From Cercis canadensis (taxonomy: Eukaryota > Streptophyta > Magnoliopsida > Fabales > Fabaceae), in NCBI GenBank assembly GCA_003255065.1, contig QAOA01000890.1, positions 122,297 through 186,296 on the forward strand: a stretch of 64,000 bases of DNA. Reading direction: 5' to 3'. Positions within the stretch are counted from its first letter, which is position 1. Every line of letters begins with the position of its first letter. Below are positions 1-26,000 of the stretch, piece after piece. A model generated the notes under the pieces. That model was not told the origin of the DNA and did not search any database. It saw only the letters and a program-made list of their open reading frames with translations. Position numbers and translations under genes: made by a program.

Positions 1-255
1 AATACGCATTTATATATAAAACAAAATAAAGTAAAATAAACATCAGGCAGCAGCAAAAATTAAGTGTGGCAGAAGAGGAATTAGAGTTGAATCATCATAT
101 GATTATATATGATATATGCATATAAAACGAAAGATAAAAATATTCACAAATCAAAAAGTTGAATGATTACAAATCAAACAAAAAGAAAAAACGAAATTCA
201 GATTAACAGAAACAGAACAGAAGAGGAATCAAAGCAAGAAGAAATGAAAAATTAC

Positions 256-597
256 CTCGTTCCCACGACCACGGTACTTGAATGCGCCAGGAAAGTAACG
301 GAGAACATAACCAAGACCATCATCGGAAAGAAGAAGATCGGGAGTAAGTTTTGGCCTGGATCTTGGGACCTTCTTTGGTTTCTCGATTGGCTTCGGCACA
401 AACTTCGAAGCACCAACACCGGCTCCTCCTCCTTCTCTGCTGCCTCCGCCACCACCATCGTTGCCGCCAGCAGCAGCCTTGAAAGAAGAATTAAGAGTGG
501 GAGAAGAGGAATCAGAGTTTGGAGCAGAGAAAGGACAGTCACGGGACCAGTGGCCTGGTCGACCGCACTTGTAGCAGCCTGTTGGTCTTGCCTCCAT
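256..597 (-). CDS. TIPIN/Csm3-Swi3-like zinc-knuckle protein, first coding exon (partial)
   Basis: The visible exon encodes about 114 residues. It opens with a CCHC zinc knuckle (C8-x2-C11-x4-H16-x4-C21), then a Ser/Gly-rich linker, then the start of a Swi3 domain (KVPRSRPKLTPDLLLSDDGL and the following YVLRYFPGAFKYRGRGNE). Plant homologues of the Timeless-interacting protein combine these two parts; the family stabilises stalled replication forks with Timeless. The exon ends at a clear GAG|GTAATT donor, so the protein continues left of position 1 on the minus strand. I chose the ATG at 595-597; the frame stays open further upstream but has no earlier in-frame ATG nearby. A short out-of-frame upstream ORF beginning at 629 (MALEARKEK) may dampen translation. 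Family call is from motif recognition; fork-protection function is inferred from the family. Confidence 0.82.
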
Positions 598-715
598 TTT
601 CACTTTTCCTTTCGAGCTTCCAATGCCATGTGATCCTCTTTCATTCCCAAGGGTTTTAATTTTATTTTTTTTCTCCCTCCAATTTCGTTTGTTTCACAAA
701 TTTTATTTTTTCCGC

Positions 716-769
716 TTTGGCGGGAAATGGCGGGCAGTAGAAGATAAAACTAGATTGCCACATGGCCCA
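716..769 (-). promoter_or_regulatory. E2F sites and a site II motif upstream of the TIPIN-like gene
   Basis: About 120 bp upstream of the start codon, TTTGGCGGGAAA (716-727) matches the E2F consensus, and a second GGCGGG core follows at 729-734. At 764-769 GGCCCA reads as TGGGCC on the gene's strand, a site II/TCP-type element. E2F plus site II is typical of S-phase genes in plants and fits a replication-fork protein. The motifs are seen directly; binding is inferred. Confidence 0.6.
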
Positions 770-919
770 AAAACATTGGATAAGACGATATGATCAGCAT
801 TCATTTTTATCTTATTTTCACTTATTAGGGTACGTTTAGTAGGAGCTTATAACAGTAGCATTGTTAATAAGGCCCAGCTCTAATTTTTGGGCCCAAGTCT
901 AGCCTTATATATAAATACA

Positions 920-1131
920 CGGGGATTCTATGATATTACGTAAATATGTTATATTATACTGACATGGCAAGCATACATAATTTTTATATTTTATTATATA
1001 TAAAATATAATTTATTTAATTTTTTAAATAAATTTAAAAATAGTTAATTTGTACATATGTCATTCATTTATTGGTTATTCTTGTATAATATGACATACTA
1101 CATAAATACTAAAAGTATCTAAGAAACCTCC
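920..1131. mobile_element. 212-bp Mutator-type MITE, copy 1
   Basis: A 212-bp AT-rich element with imperfect inverted ends (CGGGGATTCTATGATA... and ...AAGAAACCTCC) is bounded by the exact 9-bp duplication ATAAATACA (911-919 and 1132-1140). A 9-bp target duplication is typical of Mutator-like elements. Two more copies of exactly the same length occur at 16963-17174 and 21999-22210. Confidence 0.8.
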
Positions 1132-1140
1132 ATAAATACA

Positions 1141-2930
1141 TCTACGTCATTTAGTTTTATTTTATTATTTTTAATAAAAAATAGAAAAAATAAAAATAAT
1201 AAAATAAAAGAAAAATAAATTGGGTCGAGATTAAAAAGCCTAATTTAAAGTGGCTTTAAAATTCAAGTTCTAGCTTAATTTTATATGCGTCAAGTCTTAA
1301 TTTTAAATAAATTGGGTCTAAATTTAACCATACTACATAAGAGTAAATATTATGAAAATAAGTTTTTACCCATAAAAAGTCATTTGACATAAGAAAAAAA
1401 AAGCTTTTAAGATCAACTTGAGATGCCTTTCAAGTTTCTAAGACGATTATAGGTTGATTCTAAAAGTTTTTTCTATTTTTAAAAAAAAAAAAGAAAAATA
1501 AAAAATCCTTAACTAAAACCACCAATTGTGTCATTTTTTGGTTACTTTCATTTCACACCCAATCAACTTTAACCAATAAAACAATATACCATACAAGCTT
1601 CAAATTCATCTAAATCCTTGAATATGAGCCTTGTCCTAAAGAGCTAAATCCTCAGTCATTTGTTGTCATATGTCATTTTGACTATCACAACTCAACAATG
1701 CTTCTATTCTACAATGCATTATTGTTGTTTTTATTTTTTTTATTTTTTTAGTATTGGTGTAAGCCCGCCCCACCCCGTTTGTTGACAGGTTGAGACAAGT
1801 CGGGACGGGTGAACTTGTTTTCACAGCTTTATTGTCATGCCCGTATTTTAATTTTTAACTTAATTTATCTTAAATTGATGATGGCAAAAGAAAATCTGAA
1901 AATAACCTCTTTTATTTTTTTTTCCTTTTTTTTAAGTTTTAAATTTCAATTTTTTTATGGTGCATAGAATAGAGTGATGATACACAACCATTTTCTAAAA
2001 AATTCTCACAATTTCCTTAAGTAATATATTCAAGTGGTCTGACTTAAAGTCGTAAAGTTTCTTATGTTTTTTTTTTTTTTTTTGTAAAAAATACTATAGC
2101 CTGGAAAAAATAACTGCCATTTTGTCAGCTAGAAGCGTCAAATATAGATCAGGTGGAGGTTGTTCATGAAACTCTCACCTTTTTTTATCGTCTAGCACCT
2201 AATTTAGCCATAAAAGTAGTTCTTTGATTTGCCTCTTTCAACATACCCTACACTTGTTTCTTTGGCTATCGGTGTCCGGGCTTCGCCCGACAATTTCATT
2301 TTCATAATTAAAAGTTGGCCACATTAGTGAGTAATGATAGTTGAATAAATATACTAGTTTAATATTTATGTATAAATCACAAGCATTTACCTACATAATA
2401 TATTTTAAATAGCTAATTATTTGAATCATGTGCCAGCACTCATAAAAACTTTTCTTTAAATGCACTAGATTAATGTGAGGGGTGTGTCTTAAGATCGCCA
2501 TGAAAAAGACTTAGTGTCTACACATAAAAGCTAACTCGATGATACATTTACTGTTAAAATAAAGAAAATTGATACATTTTTTAATACTACAAGTAGTATC
2601 TATATCACAAACAAAATCGATAGCTGCAATGATATGTGCTATTTATATTACTTATCAGATATGGAGGTCCAATAAAATAAATAACATAAATTATCATGTA
2701 GTTAATGATCTACTTGTGATATGAAATCTATGAACACTACTTATAGTATTTAATGCTGACCATTTTAAATATATTTGGATACAATCACATTAATTAATGT
2801 CCTTGATGTGGTGGATTAGGATACACACAAAAAAAAAATTATTGAAGAGGACCCCATTTTAGTGCTCAACCGTATCTCGGAGAATTAGTCTTGGGTAAAG
2901 CCTTGGAATACTTTGAGAAACCAAAAAAAG
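1141..2930. other. Intergenic, AT-rich; no gene seen
   Basis: No coding exon is supported here. Around 1757-1830 a short GC-rich piece (GCCCGCCCCACCCCG, then GTCGGGACGGGTG) resembles the inner part of the hAT-type elements found elsewhere in the window, but no ends are recognisable. Confidence 0.5.
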
Positions 2931-3108
2931 GGAATTTGGATCCGGTCATGTCACTTGAGTCATGTTGCTCAGATCTGAGCCGTCCACTCTATTAAAGCTC
3001 ATTTCAACCATTAAATATTAATGTGTTTTAATGGTTGAAATGAGTTTAAATGGAATAGACGGCTTAGATCTAAGCAACATGACTCAAGTTAACATGACTA
3101 GATCTCTT
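2931..3108. mobile_element. Short palindromic MITE
   Basis: About 180 bp reads as an imperfect full-length inverted repeat: the left arm runs through GTCATGTTGCTCAGATCTGA and AGCTCATTTCAACCATTAAA, and the right arm carries their reverse complements. Flanking A-runs (AAAAAAA) on both sides may be the target duplication. No coding capacity. Confidence 0.6.
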
Positions 3109-3240
3109 CCCAAAAAAAGGATACACAAAAAATAAATCGCTAATGTGGGCGTGTAACTGAATAAGAACAAAAATGCCCAAAATAGTGGAACGAACCATTT
3201 GATGAGCGCAGAAAATTCTGGTTTGGTATATTCTAACGGA

Positions 3241-3358
3241 GCAAAATGGACAAGTGTATAGGTGAGGCTATTCCTTATCTATTTTATAAATTGTATAGGT
3301 GAGGCTATTCCTTATCTATTTGGTGAGGCTATTCCTTATCTATTTTATAAATTGTATA
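3241..3358. repeat. Short tandem repeat
   Basis: The unit GGTGAGGCTATTCCTTATCT occurs three times, twice followed by ATTTTATAAATTGTAT. It is a local duplication without coding potential. Confidence 0.7.
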
Positions 3359-3488
3359 TTAATTTATAAATAAAAACCTACCCAAAACTTATTATTGATN
3401 TTAACACTTGATTCAACCTAATTTTTGAAAACATATTCCAAAAAACTAGATCTTGATGCAAAAGACTTTTAAATAACATTATTATTAT

Positions 3489-4045
3489 GCTTAATTGTAA
3501 TTTTGGTCTTCCTATTTTAATAACTTGAACTTTTTGGTCTCCTTTCTTTAAAAATGAACTATTGAGTCCCTCTATATTCATAAAATGTACAATTTTGGTC
3601 TTTTTGTCTTTAAGCTAAAATTTTTAGGTTTATTTCAAGGTGTAAAGTTCTTTGATTCATAGTCTCACTGTTAGGATTGNCAGATTGAAGAATTACGTCT
3701 TGTGAACCTCATCGCAAAATTTCAACTCGATCTAACGGTAAATGAGCCTAGATCTTCAGTTAGATGAAAACTTATGGTTTTGATATTTTGGGTTGAGTCC
3801 CACCGTTAGATCAAAGTGAAATTTAGTGGGGAGGTTTACAAGACGTAGCTCTTCGATATGAACGGTGAGATTATGAATCAGAGAACTTTACACATTGAAA
3901 TAAACTTAAGAATTTTGACTTAAAGACAAAATGACCAAAATTGTACATTTTATAAATATAGAGGGACTAAATAGTTTATTTTTAAAGAATGGGGACCAAA
4001 AAATTCAAGTTGTTAAAATAAAATGACCAAAATTGTAATTAAGTC
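3489..4045. mobile_element. Palindromic Mutator-type MITE, family B copy 1
   Basis: About 555 bp forms an inverted repeat over its whole length, starting TTAATTGTAATTTTGGTC and ending with the reverse complement. The same family occurs at 38237-38775 and 49380-49920, where 9-bp target duplications are exact. This copy is interrupted by an N at 3680 where a few bases are repeated, and its own target duplication is not clear. Confidence 0.75.
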
Positions 4046-4774
4046 TTATCTTTTTTACAATGCATTTTCCAAATTTTTTAGTGTGAAAGCCTTTGTTCCA
4101 TTGTTAATAGAACTCTATTCTTTTCGTTTTTTAAGTCTTTCGATTTACATGTGTGCAAATAAAAAGACTACAAACTAGCTCATGATATTTTTTTCTCTCT
4201 ATTTCTTTTTTTTGTTTGGTTGAAAAAAATTTAGAGTAAGCTAACGAAAGAAAATTATCACATTTTAAAATCAGGACATGCGAGAGGTTTTCGCAAATAC
4301 TATGTTTAAGTTCCAATACAAATGCATGTAAAGATCAGATTGATCATTGTTTTAACGTTATGTGGTGGCCCTTAGTAGATTTTCAAAAATTTCAATCCAA
4401 AGCAATTGACCAACCCGCAAATCATGGCCCTTGATCGATATCCTTGGATCATACAAACTACCACTCAATATCAATTATCAAACACACAGGTGAAGGAGAA
4501 GGCAAGGTTGGGAGCTTTGAAAAGTCCAATTTTTACCCTTTATTTATAGTGGAAGCAATAATAAATACCAAAATCCTTTTATACTTCAAGGCTCCCACAA
4601 GCATGCTTCCAAAAAGGGGCATGCCAATTTCTTTGCCGTCTAAGAAGAATTGGCATAAGCAATAATAGCTAGAATTCACATGACTCTTACCTGTCATTGA
4701 ATCCCTTCTTTATTTAAACCAAGCATCGTGGCCAGCATGACTGTTTCAAAGAGAGAGAGAGAGAGTGTATGTGA

Positions 4775-18194
<13,420 letters not shown>

Positions 18195-19452
18195 CAATTT
18201 GTTTCTTGATTCAATAGTTTATCAGTGCTAATTAATTTCCATCTATTTTTGTTGGCTAGATTTATTTCATTTTTATTTTGTCATTGAGAACTATAAGTTG
18301 TATCATATTTTGTTTTCAAGTCATCACATATTTCTCATTGTTTTCAATCGTTTACAATGTGTTGAAAGATTTTGTATCTGTCATGACCAACCTTGGGTCA
18401 AAACCAGCGTAGAAATTAAGCTAGATGTTTTTATTTTGGGAGACTCTATCATACCTCATCCATATGAGAGGTAAAAAGGGAAAGAAAATTTTACTGAAAA
18501 TTTCGAGTAAAATAAACTTTTGATTTTGGTACCATTACCAAAATCTTAAAAAATTGAGTCCGAATATAAAACTTACAAGTCTGGAAGACGACTTGAATAT
18601 CACTCAGCTTCCGCTGTTTGGTAAATTAAGCCAGATGTTTCCTCCCTCACATTTTGCATCTATTTCCTCCAAACATGAAAGGCACCCAAAATCTACAGCT
18701 CTCATCACAAAACTTGATAGATTCACAACTTTTTTATTAAACAATGAAATTTTACTGGACTGGACTGAAACTTTAATCTTATAAATTACATTTGCTTTAC
18801 ACTTTTTACACCTTTGCTATGGTGTGAATGTATCTTCTGAGATAATAAGCGCAGCCAATAAGTGTAGGCAGTTTCTTGTAATAGTTGATAAATAGGAATA
18901 GCAATGGAAGCTCAAGTACACAAAGACAAGTAGTATCTTTTCTCACTTTACATGAAGTAATGTTATTTGCACACCTTACACCTTTCACCTTTCACACAAT
19001 ATTTATCATCAAAATATTACTCACTTCATTTGTTTATATTAAATCAATGGTTAAAACATGAGGTGTAAGGTTCTCAAAAACAACATTGTTGTTTAGCTGC
19101 TATCCATGGTATATATCAGCAATGATATTGAAATCTTATGTCCTCAGACATACAGTAAACTACTGAAATCACCACATGAATAACATAAATTAGACAACCC
19201 AGATTTAGACAACAATTAGATTGAGAAACAGCCATTAGCCATCAGTACACAGTAAAATGCTACATGCTAAACAACAATTAGATTGAGACATAGCCATTAG
19301 CCATTAGTAATGAAAAATCATAGCTGAACTAACTCCAAGAAAGTATTTCTACTTATGCTCAAATATAAAGTAACACATTTACAATGGTTATTATCACTCA
19401 ACCTTTTCTAAGACAAATTCTAATTGCCTCAACCCGATAATTTACATGATAC
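18195..19452. other. Intergenic region between SCPL and YLS8 3' ends
   Basis: The two genes are convergent, so this stretch should hold both 3' UTRs. I see no coding exon. A phrase near 18583 (GGAAGACGACTTGAATATCA) is a diverged copy of one at 11097 and 14041. Confidence 0.5.
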
Positions 19453-21502
19453 TTAGTAGCGGTACTTAGTGGAGTAATCTTTAGGAGAAATTACCAGACC
19501 ACGTCCTTTCCTTGCGCCCCGGTAGATAGTCTCAACAATATCAATGAACTCTTGCTTATCCCTGAGAGCCCAATTAATCTTATTGTTGTTTCCAGTTCCA
19601 AGATCTATCATAATATGCTTGTTCCTAAAGAAGAACATAACTGTGCATGGATCATACAGCTCATACATTGTGTTGAAATCAGGCACTTCTGTAATGTCCA
19701 CAAGGTAAATCACAGCAAAATTTTTTATTGTCTCAGCAACTGATGCCAGCACCTCATCCATCTGATTTCAACACAAATTAGTCAGTTGACTAGATAATAC
19801 TACTGATGCAGCTTTAAATCAGAGAGTTGTCAAGAGATATCAACTACTCATCCAAATAGGGGGAATGAATCAGTAAGATTTTAATTTGAAAGAAGGAAAA
19901 AAATAATAACTTCCATACTCCATAATTAAGTTTATGATAATCGCATGCAACCAATCCTAAATTGCATTTAAAGAAATTTAGAGATAAATTTTGAAGCATG
20001 AAACATGTTAATACATGTAAAATATTGAAGTTGATCTAGAGCATTATACATAATGAAAATACTTTAATTCAGATAAAATGCAGACCTAAATAGAAATCCC
20101 AGACCCTCTCAAGGTCCATGCCGATTTAGTGATCAGAGAGAGAGACAGAGGGTAAGGCAGTGATGCTTTTAGTGAGAAGATATGCAGAATAGAAGGCAGA
20201 TAAAATTAAGGTAATTTAACTTAGAATAAGTCTAAACAGGTATTAAAATCACAAGATCCAATAAGAAGTACAGAAATACAAATTAGGTTCAATCGACAAC
20301 ATGCAATTTAATTTTCAATTGCAACATGTTCCACCTGGTTTTTCTTTTCAAAAGAACAGGGAATAAACACCACAATTTCTCATCATTATAAACATCCTTC
20401 TATCATTCTTTTCTTTACCTTATCTTCAGCATTTTTTTTTTCCTTTTGAAAAGGGGAATGTCGGAGAGGGCAGTGGCTTAAAATTGATAAACCTATACAC
20501 AACACAATGGTTACAATGAAAATGTCTTATCAGACAAAAACTACCCATTAAAAAGATAACAGGTTATCATCAACCATCAAGCCTAATACAGGGAAGTGCC
20601 TAAATAAACTTACAAAGTTAAATTTGATCCACAACGAGTAAAATTCTATTTTTTTTTTCATACATGACAACAAGTGATTCAATAATTGTGTAAAATTCTT
20701 TTACGCTGTTGGTAGATCGAAATTAGATCCTAAACTTAACCTATCTCATTTAAGGAATTCGAGCCGGCAATTTCATAAATGAGTGAAAATTGTATGCAAT
20801 TGTACTCAGAATGCAATTCATCCTGTGATCCTTAGCTATCGCATCAGGACATGACATTAATTCTTATCTTATATATACAAATACAGATTGCAGAGTAATA
20901 AATCTAATAACTAAACAGCTTTTAGCTGAGTGGTACCAAGGAGCTTGTGATCCAGTGTGCATAACCAAAAGTACCAAATAGAAAAAAAAATAAATTAAAT
21001 ACATATGATCAAAAAGGTAAGCTCTGCATCTACCTTATTTCACATTAAGGCTTCCTTCAACAATTGTCATCCTTCAAAACATAAAACAAAGAAAGATGAA
21101 CCAAAGATATACATATGAAAATTCTTCTATTAAATCACAATCAACTTCATCCAACTGATTCAATAATTTAATTATAATACCTTAATCGTTGGTATAGAAA
21201 ATGGGATTTTAGAACATATTCAATCCATCCAAAAACGATTTGGCGAAATGGGATTTCACTACTGTCCCCATTTGATTGAAAAAGGTTCCCATTTCTGTTT
21301 TTTTTTTTATTCCTTTAATCTGATTATAAAAAGAAATGGTTCAAAAAGAATGAATTAGATTGAAGAAGACAATAGTTGATACCTGCATACAGGTGTCATC
21401 CCAATCATGGCCGAAGCGGATGACGACGACGCGTTGTTCCTCGGCGAGAATGGCTTGATCGACGGCCCACCCAGAGTGCAGGTGTGGTAGCAAGTACGAC
21501 AT
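19453..21502 (-). CDS. YLS8: DIM1/YLS8 thioredoxin-like U5 snRNP protein, complete, two exons
   Basis: Exon 1 (21383-21502, 40 codons: MSYLLPHLHSGWAVDQAI...) joins exon 2 (19453-19761) in phase 0 across a 1.6-kb intron with a CAG|GTAT donor and CAG|ATG acceptor. The product is 142 aa, the usual length of this almost invariant eukaryotic family. It has the thioredoxin-like fold without a redox CxxC (family phrases VVVIRFGHDWDDTCMQ, VDITEVPDFNTMYELYDP, FFFRNKHIMIDLGTGNNNKI). Family members are part of the U4/U6.U5 tri-snRNP and are needed for pre-mRNA splicing in the nucleus. The Arabidopsis relative was named Yellow-Leaf-Specific 8. It is convergent with the carboxypeptidase gene. Nothing looks abnormal in the reading frame. 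Confidence 0.97.
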
Positions 21503-21998
21503 CGTTTCCCTCCCTCTTTGGTTTCGTGATCTCTTCGTCTTTGGTTTCTGGCTTTGGGAACCATTGTTGGAGTGATATAAGAAAGCGCCAAAAGCGAAGT
21601 GTCTAGAAAGACATTCTCACACTCACACCGTCACACGGTTACCCCAGTAAATGCGACTCGTCAGTGGTGTGTCATGCGTGAATAAAACGCAATCGTTTTA
21701 GGCCACGTATTCACACATTATTGAATTGTATTTGCAGAAGAAATTGTTGGGTAGAGAGGAGAATTTTTTGCAGTGCAAAATGACTCAAAAGATCAGGAGA
21801 TCTAAGATATGGCCTCTTGCTATGAAACCAAAATTAATTTAATTTCAGATACCTTTGGAATTTGAAATTCACAAGCTCTGGAAGGGATTCTAGCAAGGGT
21901 TGGTATGAAACTTAGGTGAGTGTTTTAATATACGGATTTTTTTTTTAATTTTTTGAGAATCTTAAGTAAGATTCTTATATTTGGTATATTTTTTTAAA

Positions 21999-22210
21999 CG
22001 GGGATTCTATGATACTACATGAGTATGTTATACTACATTGACGTGATAAATATACATAATTTTTATATTTTATTAGATATAAAACATAATTTTTATATTT
22101 TTTAAACAAACTTAAAAATAGTTAATTTGTACACATGTCATTCATTTATTAATTATTCTTATATAATATGACATACTACATAAATACAAAAAAATATCTA
22201 AGAAACTTCA
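21999..22210. mobile_element. 212-bp Mutator-type MITE, copy 3
   Basis: Starts CGGGGATTCTATGATACTAC, is exactly 212 bp long and is bounded by the 9-bp duplication TTTTTTAAA (21990-21998 and 22211-22219). It lies about 500 bp upstream of the YLS8 start codon. Confidence 0.82.
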
Positions 22211-22261
22211 TTTTTTAAAAAATAACATTTAAACTAACTACAAAGATAAAAAGAAAAAAAG

Positions 22262-22680
22262 TAAGAGATTTCTTAAATATTTTTAGTATTTATATAATAT
22301 ATGAGATTTCTTAAATATTTTGTTGTATACTATACTACATAAAAATAATTAATGAGTGAATAACATGTGTAAAAATTAACTATTTTTAAATTTATTTAAG
22401 AAAATAAGATAAATTAATTTTATATCAAATAAAATATAAAAATTATATATGATTACCATGTCAGTATAATATAACATATACTTATAATATCATAAAATTC
22501 TTGTATAATATATCATACTACATAAAAATTATCAATGTATAAATGACATGTATATAAATTAACTATTTTGTTTAAAAAATAAAATAAATTATATTTATAT
22601 CTAATAAAATATAAAAATAATGTATATTTACTATATTAGTGTAATATAATATACTCATATAATATCATATAATATCCGTA
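22262..22680. mobile_element. Two decayed relatives of the 212-bp MITE
   Basis: Two further, more diverged copies follow directly: about 22262-22500 in the opposite orientation (GAGATTTCTTAAATATTTTT) and about 22501-22680 (partial). Clear target duplications are not visible. With 21999-22210 they form a local cluster of three. Confidence 0.6.
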
Positions 22681-23056
22681 AAAAATATTATCTTACATAG
22701 TTACATTTCTAAAAATATTTAAGATCAATCAAATATAAATTATAACATTCTTAAAGAAAGATATTCTTGGAGAATGAAAAAAAAATCTTATACCATACAC
22801 CACAGTAATTTAACACCATCGTAAAAGTTACTTTAATCTAACACTATAAAAAAGGATTACATAGAATTTAAAATTACAAAATGACGTCTACCTTGTACCA
22901 AACACCTCCGTAAAAAGTGGACCTCATATCTTCTTGACCTTTCCTTTCCAAAAAAAAAAAAAAAAAGTGCAAAAGAACTGATTCTATTGTGTAATGGAAT
23001 ACTGTACAACGTGAAGAGTTAACGAAGTTGGATATGAATTATTTACAGCAGAACAC

Positions 23057-26000
23057 TCAGGTTAAGTACCGAGGCTTTCTGTTCCAGGATTTATTTTGCA
23101 CTTCTGACTCAACTTTCCTTACATTTTCTATAATGACTTGAATTTTTGTCGACAGTTCCTCTGTTTGCTCCTCAACATTATTCATGAAACTGAGTACTTT
23201 TTCTCGATAAGTAGCACATAGTTTATCTTGTCGCTCTAACTCCATAGTAAGTTCTTCAATTTTTTTATCTTTATCACCCTGCATGTAGAGGAAAATTCAT
23301 CATTTATCCAAAAACTGTAGAAATCAAAGATAAAGACTTAGAAAAGGGGAGTAAAAATAAAGAGGGTAATACAAAAAAGAGAAGAAAAATAATAACCCTC
23401 AAATTGATTCATATGAACTTAGCATCTAACTCCTTGCCATCAAACACTAAAAGCCCTCTGTAACCTCTTGATCCCTAACTATCATCATTACTTCCCAATT
23501 TCCAGGCATCTTACCCCTTTTTCCTACATGGAGATTTGGAGTAAAGCTTGTGTATACTTGGCTCTCTGGATTCTCAAGTTTGATTATTGCACTACTAAAA
23601 TTTAGTTTTCTTTTTTATATGTACACTGATAAAAAATAAAAAATAAATAAAAAGGGATTCAAGATGAATCAAGCTATGCTCGACAACCAAAATCAACATG
23701 AAGAACAAAAAATAGATAACAAAAGCATGAAAAAGAATTATCCCAACAAGTAGGTTAGTATGAATAATAAATACATAATGGATATTGAACTGCACTAGCA
23801 AAAAGAAAAGATTGCACTTAATTTAATAACAGACAAACTCATCATTCTCCCAGCAATCAACTGTGCTAACCATCAAACTGGAGCCTCAAAATGTATCAAA
23901 AACTATAGATCAAAATTGAAGTATATAGCCAGGGAGTGCCAGCTTCATTACTACCACCAAATCAAAACTTGGGCAAATCCCTTTTACTTCTAGAGCCTTC
24001 TAAAGCTTGATTTCTATTACAAACTTCAGATATCAGAATAAAATGGGGTGGCTAAAAAATAATTTTATTGAAACAGAACATCCTTTTGATGTGACTTAAA
24101 CTACATTAGTTTCCAGGAAGAGGTTGTTATCCGTTGTTACCGTGATAACAATTCCTAAATTTGACAGTTAATTCCGACCATTACCATCTTGTGTACTTCA
24201 TATAAGGAAGATCCTAAGATCTAGGCTTTATTAGAAAGTTTGAATAAGTCTATTTTGTAGTCTTGTAATAAGTAAGATGTGATAAAAAGTAGAACTTTTA
24301 AGTTCTTTAAGTAATTATGAGAGTACCCTTGGCTAGACTGCTGTATATGCAAAGGGCTACAGGAAAAGACCTCTACCAAAAATTCTCACTGGTATTAAAC
24401 TCATTTCTGTTCTCTCCACTGGCTCTTCTCAATTTCATTCTCTTTGTTTCCCATCATCTACCACTTCTGTATGGCTAGGTCCCAATAGTATCATGTTCTG
24501 AGTGACATACTCTGAATTCTGAAATTGGTATCAAAGCCTTGTTCTAGTCTTCAATTTCATGGAAGACTACAGGCTTTATTGCTAAGACCAGAAGCAAGCA
24601 TAACACTTGATAGTCCCTTGGCTCATTCACCTCAATAATGTAGTTTGTAAAACAAATTCCGCAAATATTGCAGTTTGGAAACGATTTCCACAAATACTGC
24701 AGTTTGGAAACGATTTCCACAAATACCATTGCTTTTAATATTTTATTATTTTCTGTAATGAGGCAAAAAGAGCTGTAGAATCTCTGTGATACTGATCACG
24801 TCATATACCATATGGCTTGACCAAGAGGGAAAGAGAAATAAAGAGAGATTACATGAAGAGGTAAAGAAAGAGAAATATGAAGAGGAGGGGGAGAGAGGAA
24901 GCAAAACATATGCCATATGGCTTGACCAAGAGGGAAAGAGAAATAAAGAGAGATTACATGAAGAGGTAAAGAAAGAGAAATATGAAGAGGAGGGGGAGAG
25001 AGGAAGCAAAATCTCTTCACATTTCTTTTTTTTTACCTCTTCACGTAATCTCTCTCTATTTATCTTTCCCTCTTGGTCAAGCCATATGGCATATGGCGTG
25101 ATCAGTGTCACAAAGATTTTGCAGCTCTTTTTGCCTTGTAATAATAAAATATTAAAACTATGGTATTTGTGAAAATAATTTCAAAACTACAGTACTTGTG
25201 GAATTTGTTTTGCAAACTACATTATTTTGGTCAATGACGGAAAAATAGAAGAGAAAGAATAACTACTCACACATACACATGGGAAAGGAGGAAAAATGTT
25301 TTCAATATATGCTTCACTCCAAAATATTAATACATGTGGTGCATGGTTTGCAAGCCTTACACCACCAATTGATGAGGAGGAAAAGAAGAAGTGGAAGATT
25401 AGAGCTGGGAAAGCCATGTATGTGTTGTCTGTCACCGTGGAGGACCCCAGTTCTTGCAGCGAATTAAGGACTTATCAACACCGAAGGAGGTCTGGGATAC
25501 CTTGGCAACACTATTCACGAGGAAGAATGATGCAAAGTTGTAACTGTTGGAAAATGAGCTCATGTCAGTGAGTCAATATTTCACCAAAGTGAAATAAAAA
25601 ATGGATTCGGAGAGTGCAATCAGTGAAGTGAGGAAACGGAGAATTATTATTCATGGATTAAATTCCAAATACCATGGAATAGTTACAGCTACTCGAGGAT
25701 GGGCCAAAGAACCAACTTTGATGGAGCTAGAAAGTATCTTGGCCAACCAAGAAGCTTTAGATAAGCAAATGTCTAAAGTTTCAATAAAAGAGGAGGATAG
25801 GGCTCTTTTTGCCAAAAAGAGAATGCCTAGAGAAGACATGACAGCTGCAAAGTCTAGCAATGAAGGTGAAAACTCGAGTAGAAGACAACAAGGTTGGCAA
25901 AGAGGCCGACGTGGGAGAGGACGAGGTCCACAGCAAGGGGGAGCTAGACAACCCCGATACAGAGATGACAGCGAAGAAAAGAAATATCGACGCAAAGATG

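Noticed and set aside
163-633. Plus-strand open frame opposite the TIPIN-like exon
   Set aside because: It is the antisense shadow of an exon with a clear zinc knuckle and Swi3 start; its own product has no recognisable domain.
24746-25172. Open frames of 70-128 codons on both strands
   Set aside because: They come from a GA-rich tandem duplication within an inverted repeat; composition is low-complexity.
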